This document shows, in pieces, positions 45,865 to 53,488 of a stretch of DNA of 64,000 nucleotides (position 1 is its first letter; every line of letters starts with the position of its first letter). The notes under the pieces were generated by a model. It was not told the origin of the DNA and made no database searches. It saw only the letters and a list, made by a program, of their open reading frames with translations. The stretch comes from Fumia sp045615345 (GTDB lineage Bacteria; Bacillota; Clostridia; Oscillospirales; Ruminococcaceae), in assembly GCA_045615345.1 (NCBI GenBank), contig JAZLER010000034.1, forward strand, positions 1 to 64,000. Direction: 5' to 3'. Made by a program: the position numbers and the translations under genes.

Positions 45865-46236
45865 TTAAAATGGTAACCTGAATTTCTTTTTTTCATTTTC
45901 GGGATTATACTGTATAACCTTTACGGGTTTACCCAACATTTTAGCTTTATTTACAGTGTACATAGTTCCCTTTGACTCTCCGTCCCAGATAGCAATAAGC
46001 ATATCACATGCCTCAACAATCTGGTCATTGCGTTTAAGCGGTGCTATCTTACCCGGATACTTGTCATACTCAGGCTTGAACACGATAAACTCAAGCTTAT
46101 TGCGTTTGGCATACGCCTCAGCAATCGAGTCAACACCCCTCGCTCCTCCTGAAACAATCGCAGTAGTTCCCTCAGGGATAAATGGTGCTAAATCAAAATT
46201 TGTAATGCTTCTTGAACCGATAATTGCCAGTTTCAT
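45865..46236 (-). CDS. SLOG-domain protein (DUF2493/DprA-like fold)
   Basis: A 123-residue Rossmann-like protein starting MKLAIIGSRSITNFD behind GAGGGAGG; the longer frame from 46266 lacks a site. SGGARGVDSIAEAYAKR is the nucleotide-binding loop; MLIAIWDGESKGTMYTVNKA completes the SLOG pattern. Small SLOG proteins sense or process nucleotides and are frequent in phages. It has its own consensus promoter and terminator, so it is an independent unit within the tail cluster. Confidence 0.8.
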   Translation of the reverse strand: MKLAIIGSRSITNFDLAPFIPEGTTAIVSGGARGVDSIAEAYAKRNKLEFIVFKPEYDKYPGKIAPLKRNDQIVEACDMLIAIWDGESKGTMYTVNKAKMLGKPVKVIQYNPENEKKKFRLPF

Positions 46237-46303
46237 AAAAACCTCCCTCAAATTAAAAATCAACAATTGCTATATAGAATGCTTGTTCTTAAACACTTGT
46301 TTT

Positions 46304-46332
46304 AGTATAACACATAATTTTTCATTTGTAAA
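46304..46332 (-). promoter_or_regulatory. Promoter of the SLOG gene
   Basis: TTTACA (46327-46332) and TATACT (46304-46309), 17 bases apart. GAACAAGCATTC just downstream differs by one base from a Gram-positive LexA box (GAAC-N4-GTTC), which would fit SOS control but is weak evidence. Confidence 0.7.
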
Positions 46333-46394
46333 GTGTTTTTAAAAAAAGAAAATTTATTCTATCGGTAAGTGGTCTGTGCCTTCCGCCTTGTTGC

Positions 46395-46495
46395 CGTACA
46401 AACGGCAACATATTAAATCCATTCGCCAAAGCGAACACCTTGCCTGTTCGCTATTACCTTTTACTTTAAATTGATGTGTCTTCGGCACATCAATA
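46395..46495. repeat. Cluster of three small hairpins
   Basis: TTGCCGT/ACGGCAA, CGAACA/TGTTCG and GATGTG/CACATC pairs follow each other between the SLOG promoter and the tape-measure remnant. Each could fold in RNA; no T-run follows. Resembles intergenic repeats of clostridia. Confidence 0.5.
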
Positions 46496-46795
46496 ATGTA
46501 CTCCCTCGCCGCAATTCCTGATAGCTTCATTAAGCTTCTCGGTCATACTGAAAACCACATTATCTATATCAAGCTCAGAATTTATGCTGTTGTAATTTAC
46601 CGAATTAACATTAAAAGTTTTGTTTTCGGGGGAAATATTATTCACATTGTGTGAAAGGTTACTTACTCTGTAACTGTTATTATTCGCTCCCCCGTTACTT
46701 ATGTTTAAGTTAAAACGATTTTGCGGATTTAAATTCTGCTTTACAACATTATGGTAATTTGAAATTGATTTTGAAAACTCGGGATTAACCTTCAA
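46490..46795 (-). pseudogene. Tape-measure protein remnant
   Basis: About 100 codons, Asn/Ser-rich, ending VVFSMTEKLNEAIRN and GEGVHY, which resembles the C-terminal end of phage tape measures. The frame begins without a good start (TTG at 46795; open further to ~46848 beginning with ATA/ATT after GGAGG). A contractile-tail tape measure is normally many hundreds of residues, and it belongs here, between the chaperone and XkdP. Most of the gene has been deleted. Confidence 0.55.
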
Positions 46796-46851
46796 AAAAC
46801 TGTTAAAATGAATATTTTTCTTAAAAACTTTAAATCTGTCAAAAATAATAA

Positions 46852-47384
46852 TTATTCCTCCTCATAAAGCTCGAGTGAAGCTAAGATAAAAGCCTTATCG
46901 TACTCAGAAAGCTTTAAAAACTCGCACGGCATAAGATTGAACCGGTGAAGACATATATGCAACAGATTTGCATCGAAATCTCCACCGGAAATCAGTTTTT
47001 TGCCGTGTTTACCATACCGGAGAAATCCTCATCAAAGCCATTGATTTTTCCGATTTTATCGAGATACGAAGCATATTCACCGGGAGTAAGCATAGCTTTA
47101 AGAAGACTATCAGCCCCCATCACACCGTAACTGTCCTGTAAATTTACATTTTCAAGGTCAGGATAAATGGTGCAGCACGCCGCCAAAAGTCCCAGATATT
47201 TATCCATATCAAGTTCCCCGCCCTTTTTATACGAAGCGTTACGGAGCATTTCGTCCTCATCGGATGTAATGGCACGATATTCCCATAAAATAGCTTCCCC
47301 GTTTTCCGAAAAGCGTTTTGAAACAATACACTTTTCATTTTCAGGAAGATGAGCATTCTGTTTTAAAAAAGCCTCGAGTGTCAT
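46852..47384 (-). CDS. xkdN: Tail assembly chaperone with -1 frameshift extension (XkdN-like)
   Basis: The zero frame (47384-46992) encodes 130 residues (MTLEAFLKQNAHLPENEKC) of an XkdN-like chaperone. It ends TAKN with the sequence G CAA AAA AC, containing the slippery heptamer A AAA AAC (complement of 46995-47001) right before the stop. A -1 slip continues to 46852, adding ~47 residues that include MPCEFLKLSEYDKAFILASL, a pattern found in second-frame chaperone products. Tail chaperones made as short and frameshifted forms are established in phages. The short form alone would be 46992-47384. Confidence 0.82.
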
Positions 47385-47385
47385 A

Positions 47386-47850
47386 TTACATACCTCTTAT
47401 ATCTTTAAAAGTTTCAGGGATTTCAAAATCTTCAAATGTAAAGTTTACAGCCTCCTGCAAAAACTCATCGGAAGCACTGAATTTTGTTAAAATTCCGCTG
47501 TTGAGATTGCAGTCTTTGAGGATTACTGTCTGTCTGCCGACAGAGGATGTGGGGTCCTCATTTGTAACCTGGATATCAAAATAAATATCCTCGCCGGTTT
47601 CCTTGAATTTATAAAGCAATTTTCTGAAAACCGAAGTATTATAATGGAAAACAGCCTTTCCCATACCTTTCCATCCGGTAGATTTATTACCCTGACCGGG
47701 TTTTCCGAGAATAGGAACTTTAACTTTAGTTTTCTCAAAATTAGCCTCAAGCTCGATAGCCTGCATAAAATGATAACGGCGGTTATCAATAACAATATAA
47801 CATTCGGCAAGGGATGCAGAAATCGCATCTTTTGCATTCATTATAGCCAT
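47386..47850 (-). CDS. xkdM: Tail tube protein (XkdM-like)
   Basis: Start at 47850 (MAIMNAKDAISASLAECY) behind GGAGGGATAGT; 154 residues, normal for XkdM. KSTGWKGMGKAVFHYNTSVF and VTNEDPTSSVGRQTVIL are typical of the tube. It forms the inner tube of the contractile tail. Follows the sheath gene by ten bases. Confidence 0.9.
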   Translation of the reverse strand: MAIMNAKDAISASLAECYIVIDNRRYHFMQAIELEANFEKTKVKVPILGKPGQGNKSTGWKGMGKAVFHYNTSVFRKLLYKFKETGEDIYFDIQVTNEDPTSSVGRQTVILKDCNLNSGILTKFSASDEFLQEAVNFTFEDFEIPETFKDIRGM

Positions 47851-47860
47851 ACTATCCCTC

Positions 47861-49099
47861 CTATTCAACCATTACTGTCATATAAAGCTGTGCCATAGCG
47901 CCGACAGGGGTTACATAATCTGTGACAACAACCGAATTTTTACTGTCGCCTTTTTCAACAACAATATCCTCGGTAGAAAAGTCTTCGATTGCACGAATTT
48001 CCGAAAGCTGTTTGTGATGACTCACAATGGTGTTCCAGAGAGAAATTCTGCCGGCATTATCATTGGGCACCTGTCCTAAAAACTGAGTTTTGAAGATATA
48101 CGCGATATCATTGCCTATCTGGTCAATTACGCGGACCACCTGATTATTTTTAAAATCCGCAGCACCGCTTGTCAATGTATTTATATCAGCAAGCACCCTG
48201 AACTCCTCGCCGACTCTATGAAAGAGAAAATTACCGGCATTAATCATTTCCGTGAGTTCATCGGAAGTATAATCGGCATTGATTTTAAATCTGCCGTCAT
48301 ACACCTTGTTGAGTACACTCTTATTGACCTCACAACCCGCCAGAGCACCTGCAACCCAGTAAACCAGCGAGCTTTCATTTCCGTCTTCAACAGTATTCCC
48401 AACCGTTACTATACCCTCATAATCAGCGTATACATTATAAAGTACAGTCTGAAATTTCACCCCTACCTTATCACGCATATGTTTGGTAAAAGTTACAAAC
48501 TGCAGATTTTTTTTAACATCAGTTGAAGCTAAAACATTAAAGCTTTCCGACTCAAGCTTTTTAAATAAATTAGTGTAATCATCCTGACCATTTTCTCCAC
48601 CCATCAGAGGAAGAGAAAGCTCTGTACCAAAGTTAACATCCTTAAATGTCACAAAGTCATTGTCTGTGATATCCGAGGCATCCTGGATATCGACCGCTTC
48701 ACTGCCGAGATAGGTAATTACCTTACCCTCGGAAACAACGATTTTTATATCGTTACCCCTCACCCCGGGATACCTCGCCACAGCAACGGCGTTTTCTGCT
48801 TTTGTACCGCCATTAAGACGATAAAGCAATCCTTTTTTACAGTTTGCGAAAAGATCGTAAAGACCTTTCATTTTTTCATCATCGATATGGTAGCCGAAGA
48901 TTTTATTTGAATTTTTAAAAAACTCCTCCGCGGTTACCTCAAAAAATTCCTTTTCAGGTCCCCAGTCAAGGGAAACAGGCATACATACGCAACCTCTTTC
49001 AGAAAGACTGGCAGTCGCCTTGGCAGCGCTCACAAAATTTATGTAAGCACCGGGTAAACCCTTGTTTTTAAGGTTAAAAGTACCTCCGCCCAAAGCCAT
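47861..49099 (-). CDS. xkdK: Contractile tail sheath protein (XkdK-like)
   Basis: Start at 49099 (MALGGGTFNLKNKGLPGAYI), nine bases after GGAAG; the ATG at 49105 is too close. 412 residues. VKVxxPG-type start, RYPGVRGNDIKIVV and the C-terminal VVEKGDSKNSVVVTDYVTPV are sheath features. Its presence shows a contractile (myovirus-type) tail. Confidence 0.93.
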   Translation of the reverse strand: MALGGGTFNLKNKGLPGAYINFVSAAKATASLSERGCVCMPVSLDWGPEKEFFEVTAEEFFKNSNKIFGYHIDDEKMKGLYDLFANCKKGLLYRLNGGTKAENAVAVARYPGVRGNDIKIVVSEGKVITYLGSEAVDIQDASDITDNDFVTFKDVNFGTELSLPLMGGENGQDDYTNLFKKLESESFNVLASTDVKKNLQFVTFTKHMRDKVGVKFQTVLYNVYADYEGIVTVGNTVEDGNESSLVYWVAGALAGCEVNKSVLNKVYDGRFKINADYTSDELTEMINAGNFLFHRVGEEFRVLADINTLTSGAADFKNNQVVRVIDQIGNDIAYIFKTQFLGQVPNDNAGRISLWNTIVSHHKQLSEIRAIEDFSTEDIVVEKGDSKNSVVVTDYVTPVGAMAQLYMTVMVE

Positions 49100-49101
49100 A
49101 A

Positions 49102-49545
49102 TCATTCACTTCCTTTACTAATAATGTGACTAATAGATTCCATCAGAACTGCATCTTCATCAGGAACTTTATTTATAATTGTTTTGTACTGAACCGAAAA
49201 ACTGAGACTATCCCCCATATTGCGGGCCTCCATAACGCTGCCCCTGAAAACATCGGTGTCGCTTTTAACAGTCCCCATAGAATAAAAAAGTTTTTCTAAA
49301 GCACTGTCAAGCTCAAAATTCCGCTTTGTGGGTATATCCTCAGCTTTTGGGAAATAGGTAATTTTTATCGGGAAAACTCTGATAAATCTGTTTCCCACAA
49401 GATGTCTTTCCGAGAAAGTATCACCCTCCACAAAAAGGCAAGGCCTTAAAAGACCTTGCCTTACTGCTTCAGTATAAATTGCGACATTCTCCCCGAAAGC
49501 CTCACTGAGTGCAGATACAACTGCATTTTTAAGAGTTTCTGTCAC
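49102..49545 (-). CDS. Tail terminator/connector protein (XkdJ-like)
   Basis: A 147-residue protein directly before the sheath. RPCLFVEGDTFSERHLVGNR and IRVFPIKITYFPKAED fit the DUF6838/XkdJ-type connector. Overlaps the upstream gene by four bases (ATGA). Confidence 0.75.
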   Translation of the reverse strand: MTETLKNAVVSALSEAFGENVAIYTEAVRQGLLRPCLFVEGDTFSERHLVGNRFIRVFPIKITYFPKAEDIPTKRNFELDSALEKLFYSMGTVKSDTDVFRGSVMEARNMGDSLSFSVQYKTIINKVPDEDAVLMESISHIISKGSE

Positions 49546-49892
49546 GCATAATCCTCCCTCATAAGTAAAATTTCCGCATGGCTTTTATAATTTATGGGGT
49601 CGCCGCAGGAGATATATTTTGTTTCTTTCCCCAAATGCGTAACCAGTATCTCAGACCCTGCTTTGATACTTACATCGGGCAAAACAAAAAGCTTGATTTC
49701 ATATGAAAGTTCAGGTGCAATTCCCTGTTTTATCGGCTGATGGCTGTAACGCGAGCCAACCCTCGCACGGCTTACGGCGCAAGGAATGTTCTCAAAAACC
49801 ATAACTCTTTCCTCGGTCTGAGGAACACTCCCTTTTATATACCGTCTTTCAAAAACTGTAGCCACCGCATCAAAAGTAGAAAAAATACTCAT
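49542..49892 (-). CDS. Head-tail adaptor protein (XkdH/YqbH-like)
   Basis: A 116-residue protein: TVFERRYIKGSVPQTEERV, FENIPCAVSRARVGS and GSEILVTHLGKETKYISCGD. It fits the stopper-type adaptor between connector and tail. It overlaps the next gene by four bases. Confidence 0.72.
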   Translation of the reverse strand: MSIFSTFDAVATVFERRYIKGSVPQTEERVMVFENIPCAVSRARVGSRYSHQPIKQGIAPELSYEIKLFVLPDVSIKAGSEILVTHLGKETKYISCGDPINYKSHAEILLMREDYA

Positions 49893-49893
49893 T

Positions 49894-50166
49894 CTACCAC
49901 CTGAACTTTCTGAACAAATTCAGTCGCTTTTCAAAGCCTCTGCCTTCGTAAGTTACCGAAAAATCACCGCGTTTTATACTCTTTACATCCCTCTCGCCGA
50001 AGTTTTTATAAAGATAAACTGCCATCTCTGTGGCAATGCCTTCGGCACTTTCGGGAATAGTTTCAATGTTACAATAATTCCTGATGTAGTTTTCAGTTTC
50101 CGAAACGCAAAACTTCAAAAGCTCCTCATCGTAGTTTTTCAGCAGAAGTTTTACTTTTTCAATCAT
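49894..50166 (-). CDS. Head-tail connector protein
   Basis: A 90-residue protein starting MIEKVKLLLKNYDEELLKF, after AGAGGTTAAG. NYIRNYCNIETIPESAEGIA and FGERDVKSIKRGDFSVTYEG are connector patterns (gp6/DUF3199-like). A longer frame in this register up to 50547 overlaps the capsid gene and is not used. Confidence 0.8.
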   Translation of the reverse strand: MIEKVKLLLKNYDEELLKFCVSETENYIRNYCNIETIPESAEGIATEMAVYLYKNFGERDVKSIKRGDFSVTYEGRGFEKRLNLFRKFRW

Positions 50167-50167
50167 C

Positions 50168-51208
50168 TTAACCTCTGGAAATAACCCTTGCAATCGGAAT
50201 TGCTTTGTGGTTGATATATTCTTTACCTGACTCTTCGTTTGTGTTGCAAAGTTCCCAGTTAGCGCCGTCTTTGAGTTCCTCGTCTGTGGGAGAAAGAGTA
50301 GCCATATTCTTCTTTGTGAAGTTGATACCGTAAGGAGCAAAAATCTTTCTCTGACGGGAATAAAGTGTTGTCTGACCACCATTTGTCTTGGGGTCTCTGT
50401 CCATTTCAAAAGGTACTTCAGCGCCACAGTTTGTGTACTCAATAGCACCATCACCGAGGATATAGGTTGTGTAAACTGTACCCTCATCGGTTTCTTCAGT
50501 GGGCATAGAGTCATCAATAAGAATGAGCTTGCCGTTAAGAGTAGCAAGACTAAGGTCTCTCACCATACCCTGAGAATCTGTATATTTGAGATACTCTAAA
50601 AGATTGAGATTTTCAAGATTTGTCGCAACCTGAGAATGCATGATAACAAGAGAGAATTTCTGTTTGTTGTCCCCTGCCGCTTTCTGAATTGCGCGATTTA
50701 GAGCTGTAGAAGTAAACATTCCATCACCCTCTGCTGTGATGTCGCTTGTGTGACTTTCTACAAACTTTTCGTTTTCTTCGCCTGTCATAGCGAAAACACC
50801 TTCTAAAATTGCAAGAAGTGTGTCCTCATCAACAGCATCCCAGTATTCTGCAATCTGCTCGCCTACATTGTCAAGAAAATCTGTACCACCTGTGATGTCA
50901 GCAGCGAAATCGTTTTCTGTCCAGGAATTCTGTCTGCCGACAACTACTCTGTAATGAGAGAAAGTCTTTGTGGTGTTTGTAGGTGTATCTGTCTTGCCGT
51001 CATAGTTTGCGGGAGTACCGCCAATCTGACCGAACAAGGGTGTTGCGGCATAGTTACCGCCTGCCTGTTCAGAGAAGATAGAAGCGATACGAGCGCGTTC
51101 TACGATAGCCTTTGAGCGGATAAGCTCGTTTCTTTTGAGGTTCGGAATTCTGTCAACATATTTTCCGAAAACCTCCGCATTAAAATTAGTTGTTTCAAAA
51201 AGTGCCAT
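50168..51208 (-). CDS. Phage major capsid protein
   Basis: A 346-residue coat protein of the PBSX XkdG type. Key parts: MALFETTNFNAEVFGKYVDR, GRQNSWTENDFAADITGG and KFSLVIMHSQVATNLENLNL. It forms the head shell. The gene is not preceded by scaffold or protease as usual but by a cassette remnant, a terminator and two MITE-like repeats. Confidence 0.9.
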   Translation of the reverse strand: MALFETTNFNAEVFGKYVDRIPNLKRNELIRSKAIVERARIASIFSEQAGGNYAATPLFGQIGGTPANYDGKTDTPTNTTKTFSHYRVVVGRQNSWTENDFAADITGGTDFLDNVGEQIAEYWDAVDEDTLLAILEGVFAMTGEENEKFVESHTSDITAEGDGMFTSTALNRAIQKAAGDNKQKFSLVIMHSQVATNLENLNLLEYLKYTDSQGMVRDLSLATLNGKLILIDDSMPTEETDEGTVYTTYILGDGAIEYTNCGAEVPFEMDRDPKTNGGQTTLYSRQRKIFAPYGINFTKKNMATLSPTDEELKDGANWELCNTNEESGKEYINHKAIPIARVISRG

Positions 51209-51239
51209 AATAATTTTTTCCTTTCTTTTTTAAATAGTT

Positions 51240-51360
51240 GATATTCACATAGTAGGGGTGGACGCCTCTGTCCGCCCGCTAAAAGCCTTTCCCCTTGAGG
51301 GAAAGACCAAACCGCAGGTTTAACGGATGAGGTATCCCCGTCCGCCTGACCTGACATCAA
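51240..51360. repeat. Clostridial-type intergenic repeat before the capsid gene
   Basis: Contains CCTTTCCCCTTGAGGGAAAG and GGTTTAACGGATGAGGT, a pattern common in clostridial intergenic repeats. A related element at 54785-54841 reads CCTCCCTTGTGTAAAGTG and ACCGCAAGGCGGTTGAGGGA. No gene is seen here. Confidence 0.5.
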
Positions 51361-51423
51361 TTGTTAACATCAGAATTCGCGACTCCCGATGTTCCGGCAT
51401 AACCAATACATTGATTACACCAG

Positions 51424-51570
51424 GCGCAATCAATATCCCTGAAGTTGAATTTTTGCCCGCCGTTTTTCAGGCGTTTTAAGGCAAAACCGCAGGGAATACT
51501 TTGTGTATTCGCGAGGATTTTAACGCAAGAACTACAAGCAAAAAAACAAGTGAAAGAGTGTTGATTGCGC
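51424..51570. mobile_element. MITE-like element, copy 1
   Basis: About 147 bp bounded by perfect 10-bp inverted ends GCGCAATCAA and TTGATTGCGC. Inside, GAATACTTTGTGTATTC forms a hairpin next to a conserved CGCAGG. It has no transposase. Confidence 0.75.
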
Positions 51571-51572
51571 GG

Positions 51573-51728
51573 GCGCAATCAATATCCCTGAAGTTGAATT
51601 TTTGCCCGCTGTTTTTCAGTCGTTTTAAGGCAAAACCGCAGGGAATACTTTGTGTATTCGCGAGGATTTTAACGCAAAAACGGCAAAAAACGGTAAGCAA
51701 AAAACAAGTGAAGGGGTGTTGATTGCGC
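51573..51728. mobile_element. MITE-like element, copy 2
   Basis: Direct repeat of copy 1 with the same ends and core; it has a small internal expansion near AACGGCAAAAAACGG. The two copies differ at several positions, so they are not a very recent duplication. Confidence 0.75.
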
Positions 51729-51764
51729 CCAATATATATAAAAAAGAGTACTCTTTTTTGCCAA

Positions 51765-51792
51765 TAAAAAAACCGCACCAATCGGTACGGTT
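51765..51792 (-). terminator. Shared cassette terminator, copy 2
   Basis: AACCGCACC (51771-51779) and GGTACGGTT (51784-51792) with a minus-strand T-run, in the same flank as at 44085. A second palindrome AAAAGAGTACTCTTTT lies at about 51742-51758. Confidence 0.78.
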
Positions 51793-51825
51793 AAATATTA
51801 AATTTTAGAATTAAATTTTGTACAC

Positions 51826-51862
51826 TCCGGGGACGGGGCAGTTTTTGTTACATTTTATGTTA
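51826..51862. repeat. REP-like repeat, version a, partial
   Basis: GGGGACGGGGCAG followed by TTTTTGTTACATT. It lies between the shared terminator and the small cassette genes. Confidence 0.65.
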
Positions 51863-51902
51863 CACTTTCGCCCCGTCCTTTATCTGTACTAAACAGTAAA
51901 TC

Positions 51903-52001
51903 TTACTTACTTTTCCGACTTTTGATAATCCTTATTATAATACATATAAGTATAGTAAGCAGAATAAATCCTGCAATTATAAGTCCTAAATCAAGTGGCA
52001 T
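51903..52001 (-). CDS. Possible 32-residue membrane peptide
   Basis: ATG at 52001 within AGGGGAGTATG; one hydrophobic segment (GLIIAGFILLTILICIIIRI) and a basic end. It follows the gene at 52008 without a gap. The spacing from the RBS is short. Could be a small cassette gene or chance. Confidence 0.35.
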   Translation of the reverse strand: MPLDLGLIIAGFILLTILICIIIRIIKSRKSK

Positions 52002-52007
52002 ACTCCC

Positions 52008-52283
52008 CTAAAGATAGTAGTCAAAGAATATATAAAGCGAGCTTATCACAATTACAGGTACCAGCGATGTAAACTTATTATCTTTTTCGTATGCAAAAAC
52101 TGCATATGCAATCGCAAGTATGACCTGTAACGGCACAGTTATAAAAAATGCATAGAAAACAGCAAAATGGAAAATATTGTCCTTGTCAATAGCTCCACAA
52201 AGAAATATCAGAGCAAAGGCATATATAAATGAAATATAATACGGACCATTTCCTTTTAAAAATTTCCTTAAATCATCTCTCAT
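52008..52283 (-). CDS. Short family A-like membrane protein
   Basis: A 91-residue protein with three hydrophobic segments. FITVPLQVILAIAYAVFAYE and FTSLVPVIVISSLYIFFDYY match the N-terminal half of the neighbouring gene (52288-52773). It lacks the C-terminal half of family A, so it is a truncated duplicate or a short form. Confidence 0.5.
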   Translation of the reverse strand: MRDDLRKFLKGNGPYYISFIYAFALIFLCGAIDKDNIFHFAVFYAFFITVPLQVILAIAYAVFAYEKDNKFTSLVPVIVISSLYIFFDYYL

Positions 52284-52287
52284 AAAC

Positions 52288-52773
52288 TCACCATTTCAGT
52301 TTTCTAAAATGTCTGGCACTAGTGTAAATCTTCATAAGAAATACAATATCAGATGACACAAATTTCTCGCCGGTAAGCTTCATAATATTGTCCTTGTTTT
52401 TGCAAACCCAAAACGATATTCTTACTCTTATCAAAACAAACAACAAAACAAGTACCAGTATTATTCCTGCGATCCAAAGCAGAAAACTCAGGGGTATTTC
52501 AGAAAAATCCTGAAAATAATAGTTTAAGTAATTATAAAGTGACAGTAAAATGATAACAGGAACTATTGGGGTGTAACGATTTTTTTCCCTGAAAGCCAGA
52601 ACTCCATATGCAACAGATAAAACTATCTGAAAAGGAATAGAAATTAAAAACACTGAAAAACAAAGAAATATAAAAACTGAATCCTCACCATTGTCAGTAT
52701 GACAAAACAGCAGAATTACAGCATATAGCATTGAAATGATTATTCCTAAATAATTAAGGATTGCTTTTTTCAT
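52288..52773 (-). CDS. Divergent family A membrane protein (orphan putative immunity)
   Basis: Start at 52773 (MKKAILNYLGIIISMLYAVI), eight bases after GGAGG; a frame extends upstream into the toxin remnant. 161 residues with four to five hydrophobic segments and an ending LTGEKFVSSDIVFLMKIYTS that parallels the VTSDAVFWARVLFK tail of family A. It sits directly behind a toxin whose C-terminal domain is lost. Confidence 0.6.
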   Translation of the reverse strand: MKKAILNYLGIIISMLYAVILLFCHTDNGEDSVFIFLCFSVFLISIPFQIVLSVAYGVLAFREKNRYTPIVPVIILLSLYNYLNYYFQDFSEIPLSFLLWIAGIILVLVLLFVLIRVRISFWVCKNKDNIMKLTGEKFVSSDIVFLMKIYTSARHFRKLKW

Positions 52774-53273
52774 TTCTATTCCTCCAAAAACTTTGGAATC
52801 TTTTTGATTTTTCAAATCGTATTTTGCATATGATTTTACATTTTTGCAAAATTCTATTAATTTACTAAAATTATAGGTAACTGTAGAAAGCGGATCCAAC
52901 TTGTAATGAATATCTTTTTCAGCTGAAAAAGTAGGATTAGAATGAATAATTGGCAAAAACTCTGATAAAGGTACTTTATAAGAATACATTGAAAACTCTT
53001 TATCAGCATCATCCATATTTCTTTTATAAATCTGTCCCTTTCATCCTGTGAAAAAAACGACAACATACTCGCATATTTTCTCAAATCCCAATTAACTTCC
53101 TCGATTACTTCGGTTACCCTTTTACAAAGCTTATCGACAGCCTATGCATAGTCAGAGCAATCTAACCCATCCGAAAATTCATCCATTAAACAACCGACAA
53201 TAGTATTTTCATTAATATTCTTAAAATATTCGGGACTTCCTACATAAAGCCCATTACTTCCTTTTAAATTCAT
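52774..53273 (-). pseudogene. Type 1 toxin remnant with toxic end deleted
   Basis: From ATG at 53273 the minus strand reads MNLKGSNGLYVGSPEYF as in the intact toxins. A TAG interrupts it (53142-53144). After about residue 95 the frame shifts and continues with a segment matching residues ~333-390 of the 492-residue toxin (LSEFLPIIHSNPTF versus LVNWLPIIHSKTEN). The C-terminal domain is absent. The 75 bases upstream are nearly identical to those upstream of the toxin at 60295. Confidence 0.8.
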
Positions 53274-53371
53274 TTTATCACATTTCCTTACTTAAGTAAA
53301 TAACATTTTGTAGGGTTTGGCACTTGTTGACAAACCGCATTAAAACCCTCAAACGAATATATTTTTGCAAC

Positions 53372-53402
53372 AAAAAAAGGAATGGTAACCCATCCCCTTT
53401 TT
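53372..53402 (-). terminator. Terminator downstream of terminase
   Basis: GGAATGG (53379-53385) and CCATCCC (53390-53396) with A/T flanks; minus-strand T-run at the end. 87 bases beyond the terminase stop. Confidence 0.75.
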
Positions 53403-53488
53403 TCCATATTACTATTTTATCACAGATAAGAGTAACAAAAGTAACATTTTTAAAAATTTTTTTCTCATCGCATAAAACGCCATCTGCC

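Noticed and set aside
49894..50547. Frame of 217 codons overlapping the capsid gene
   Set aside because: Only the last 90 codons (start 50166 with RBS) make a connector protein; the rest is the capsid gene in another frame.
38876..51208. Dedicated contractile injection system or tailocin instead of a prophage
   Set aside because: Portal, terminase, scaffold and capsid genes are present, so the origin is a full phage; a later tailocin-like use remains possible but is not shown.
51357..51781. Two similar minus-strand frames before the capsid gene
   Set aside because: They are translations of the tandem MITE-like copies; no RBS, and similarity between them comes from the repeat.
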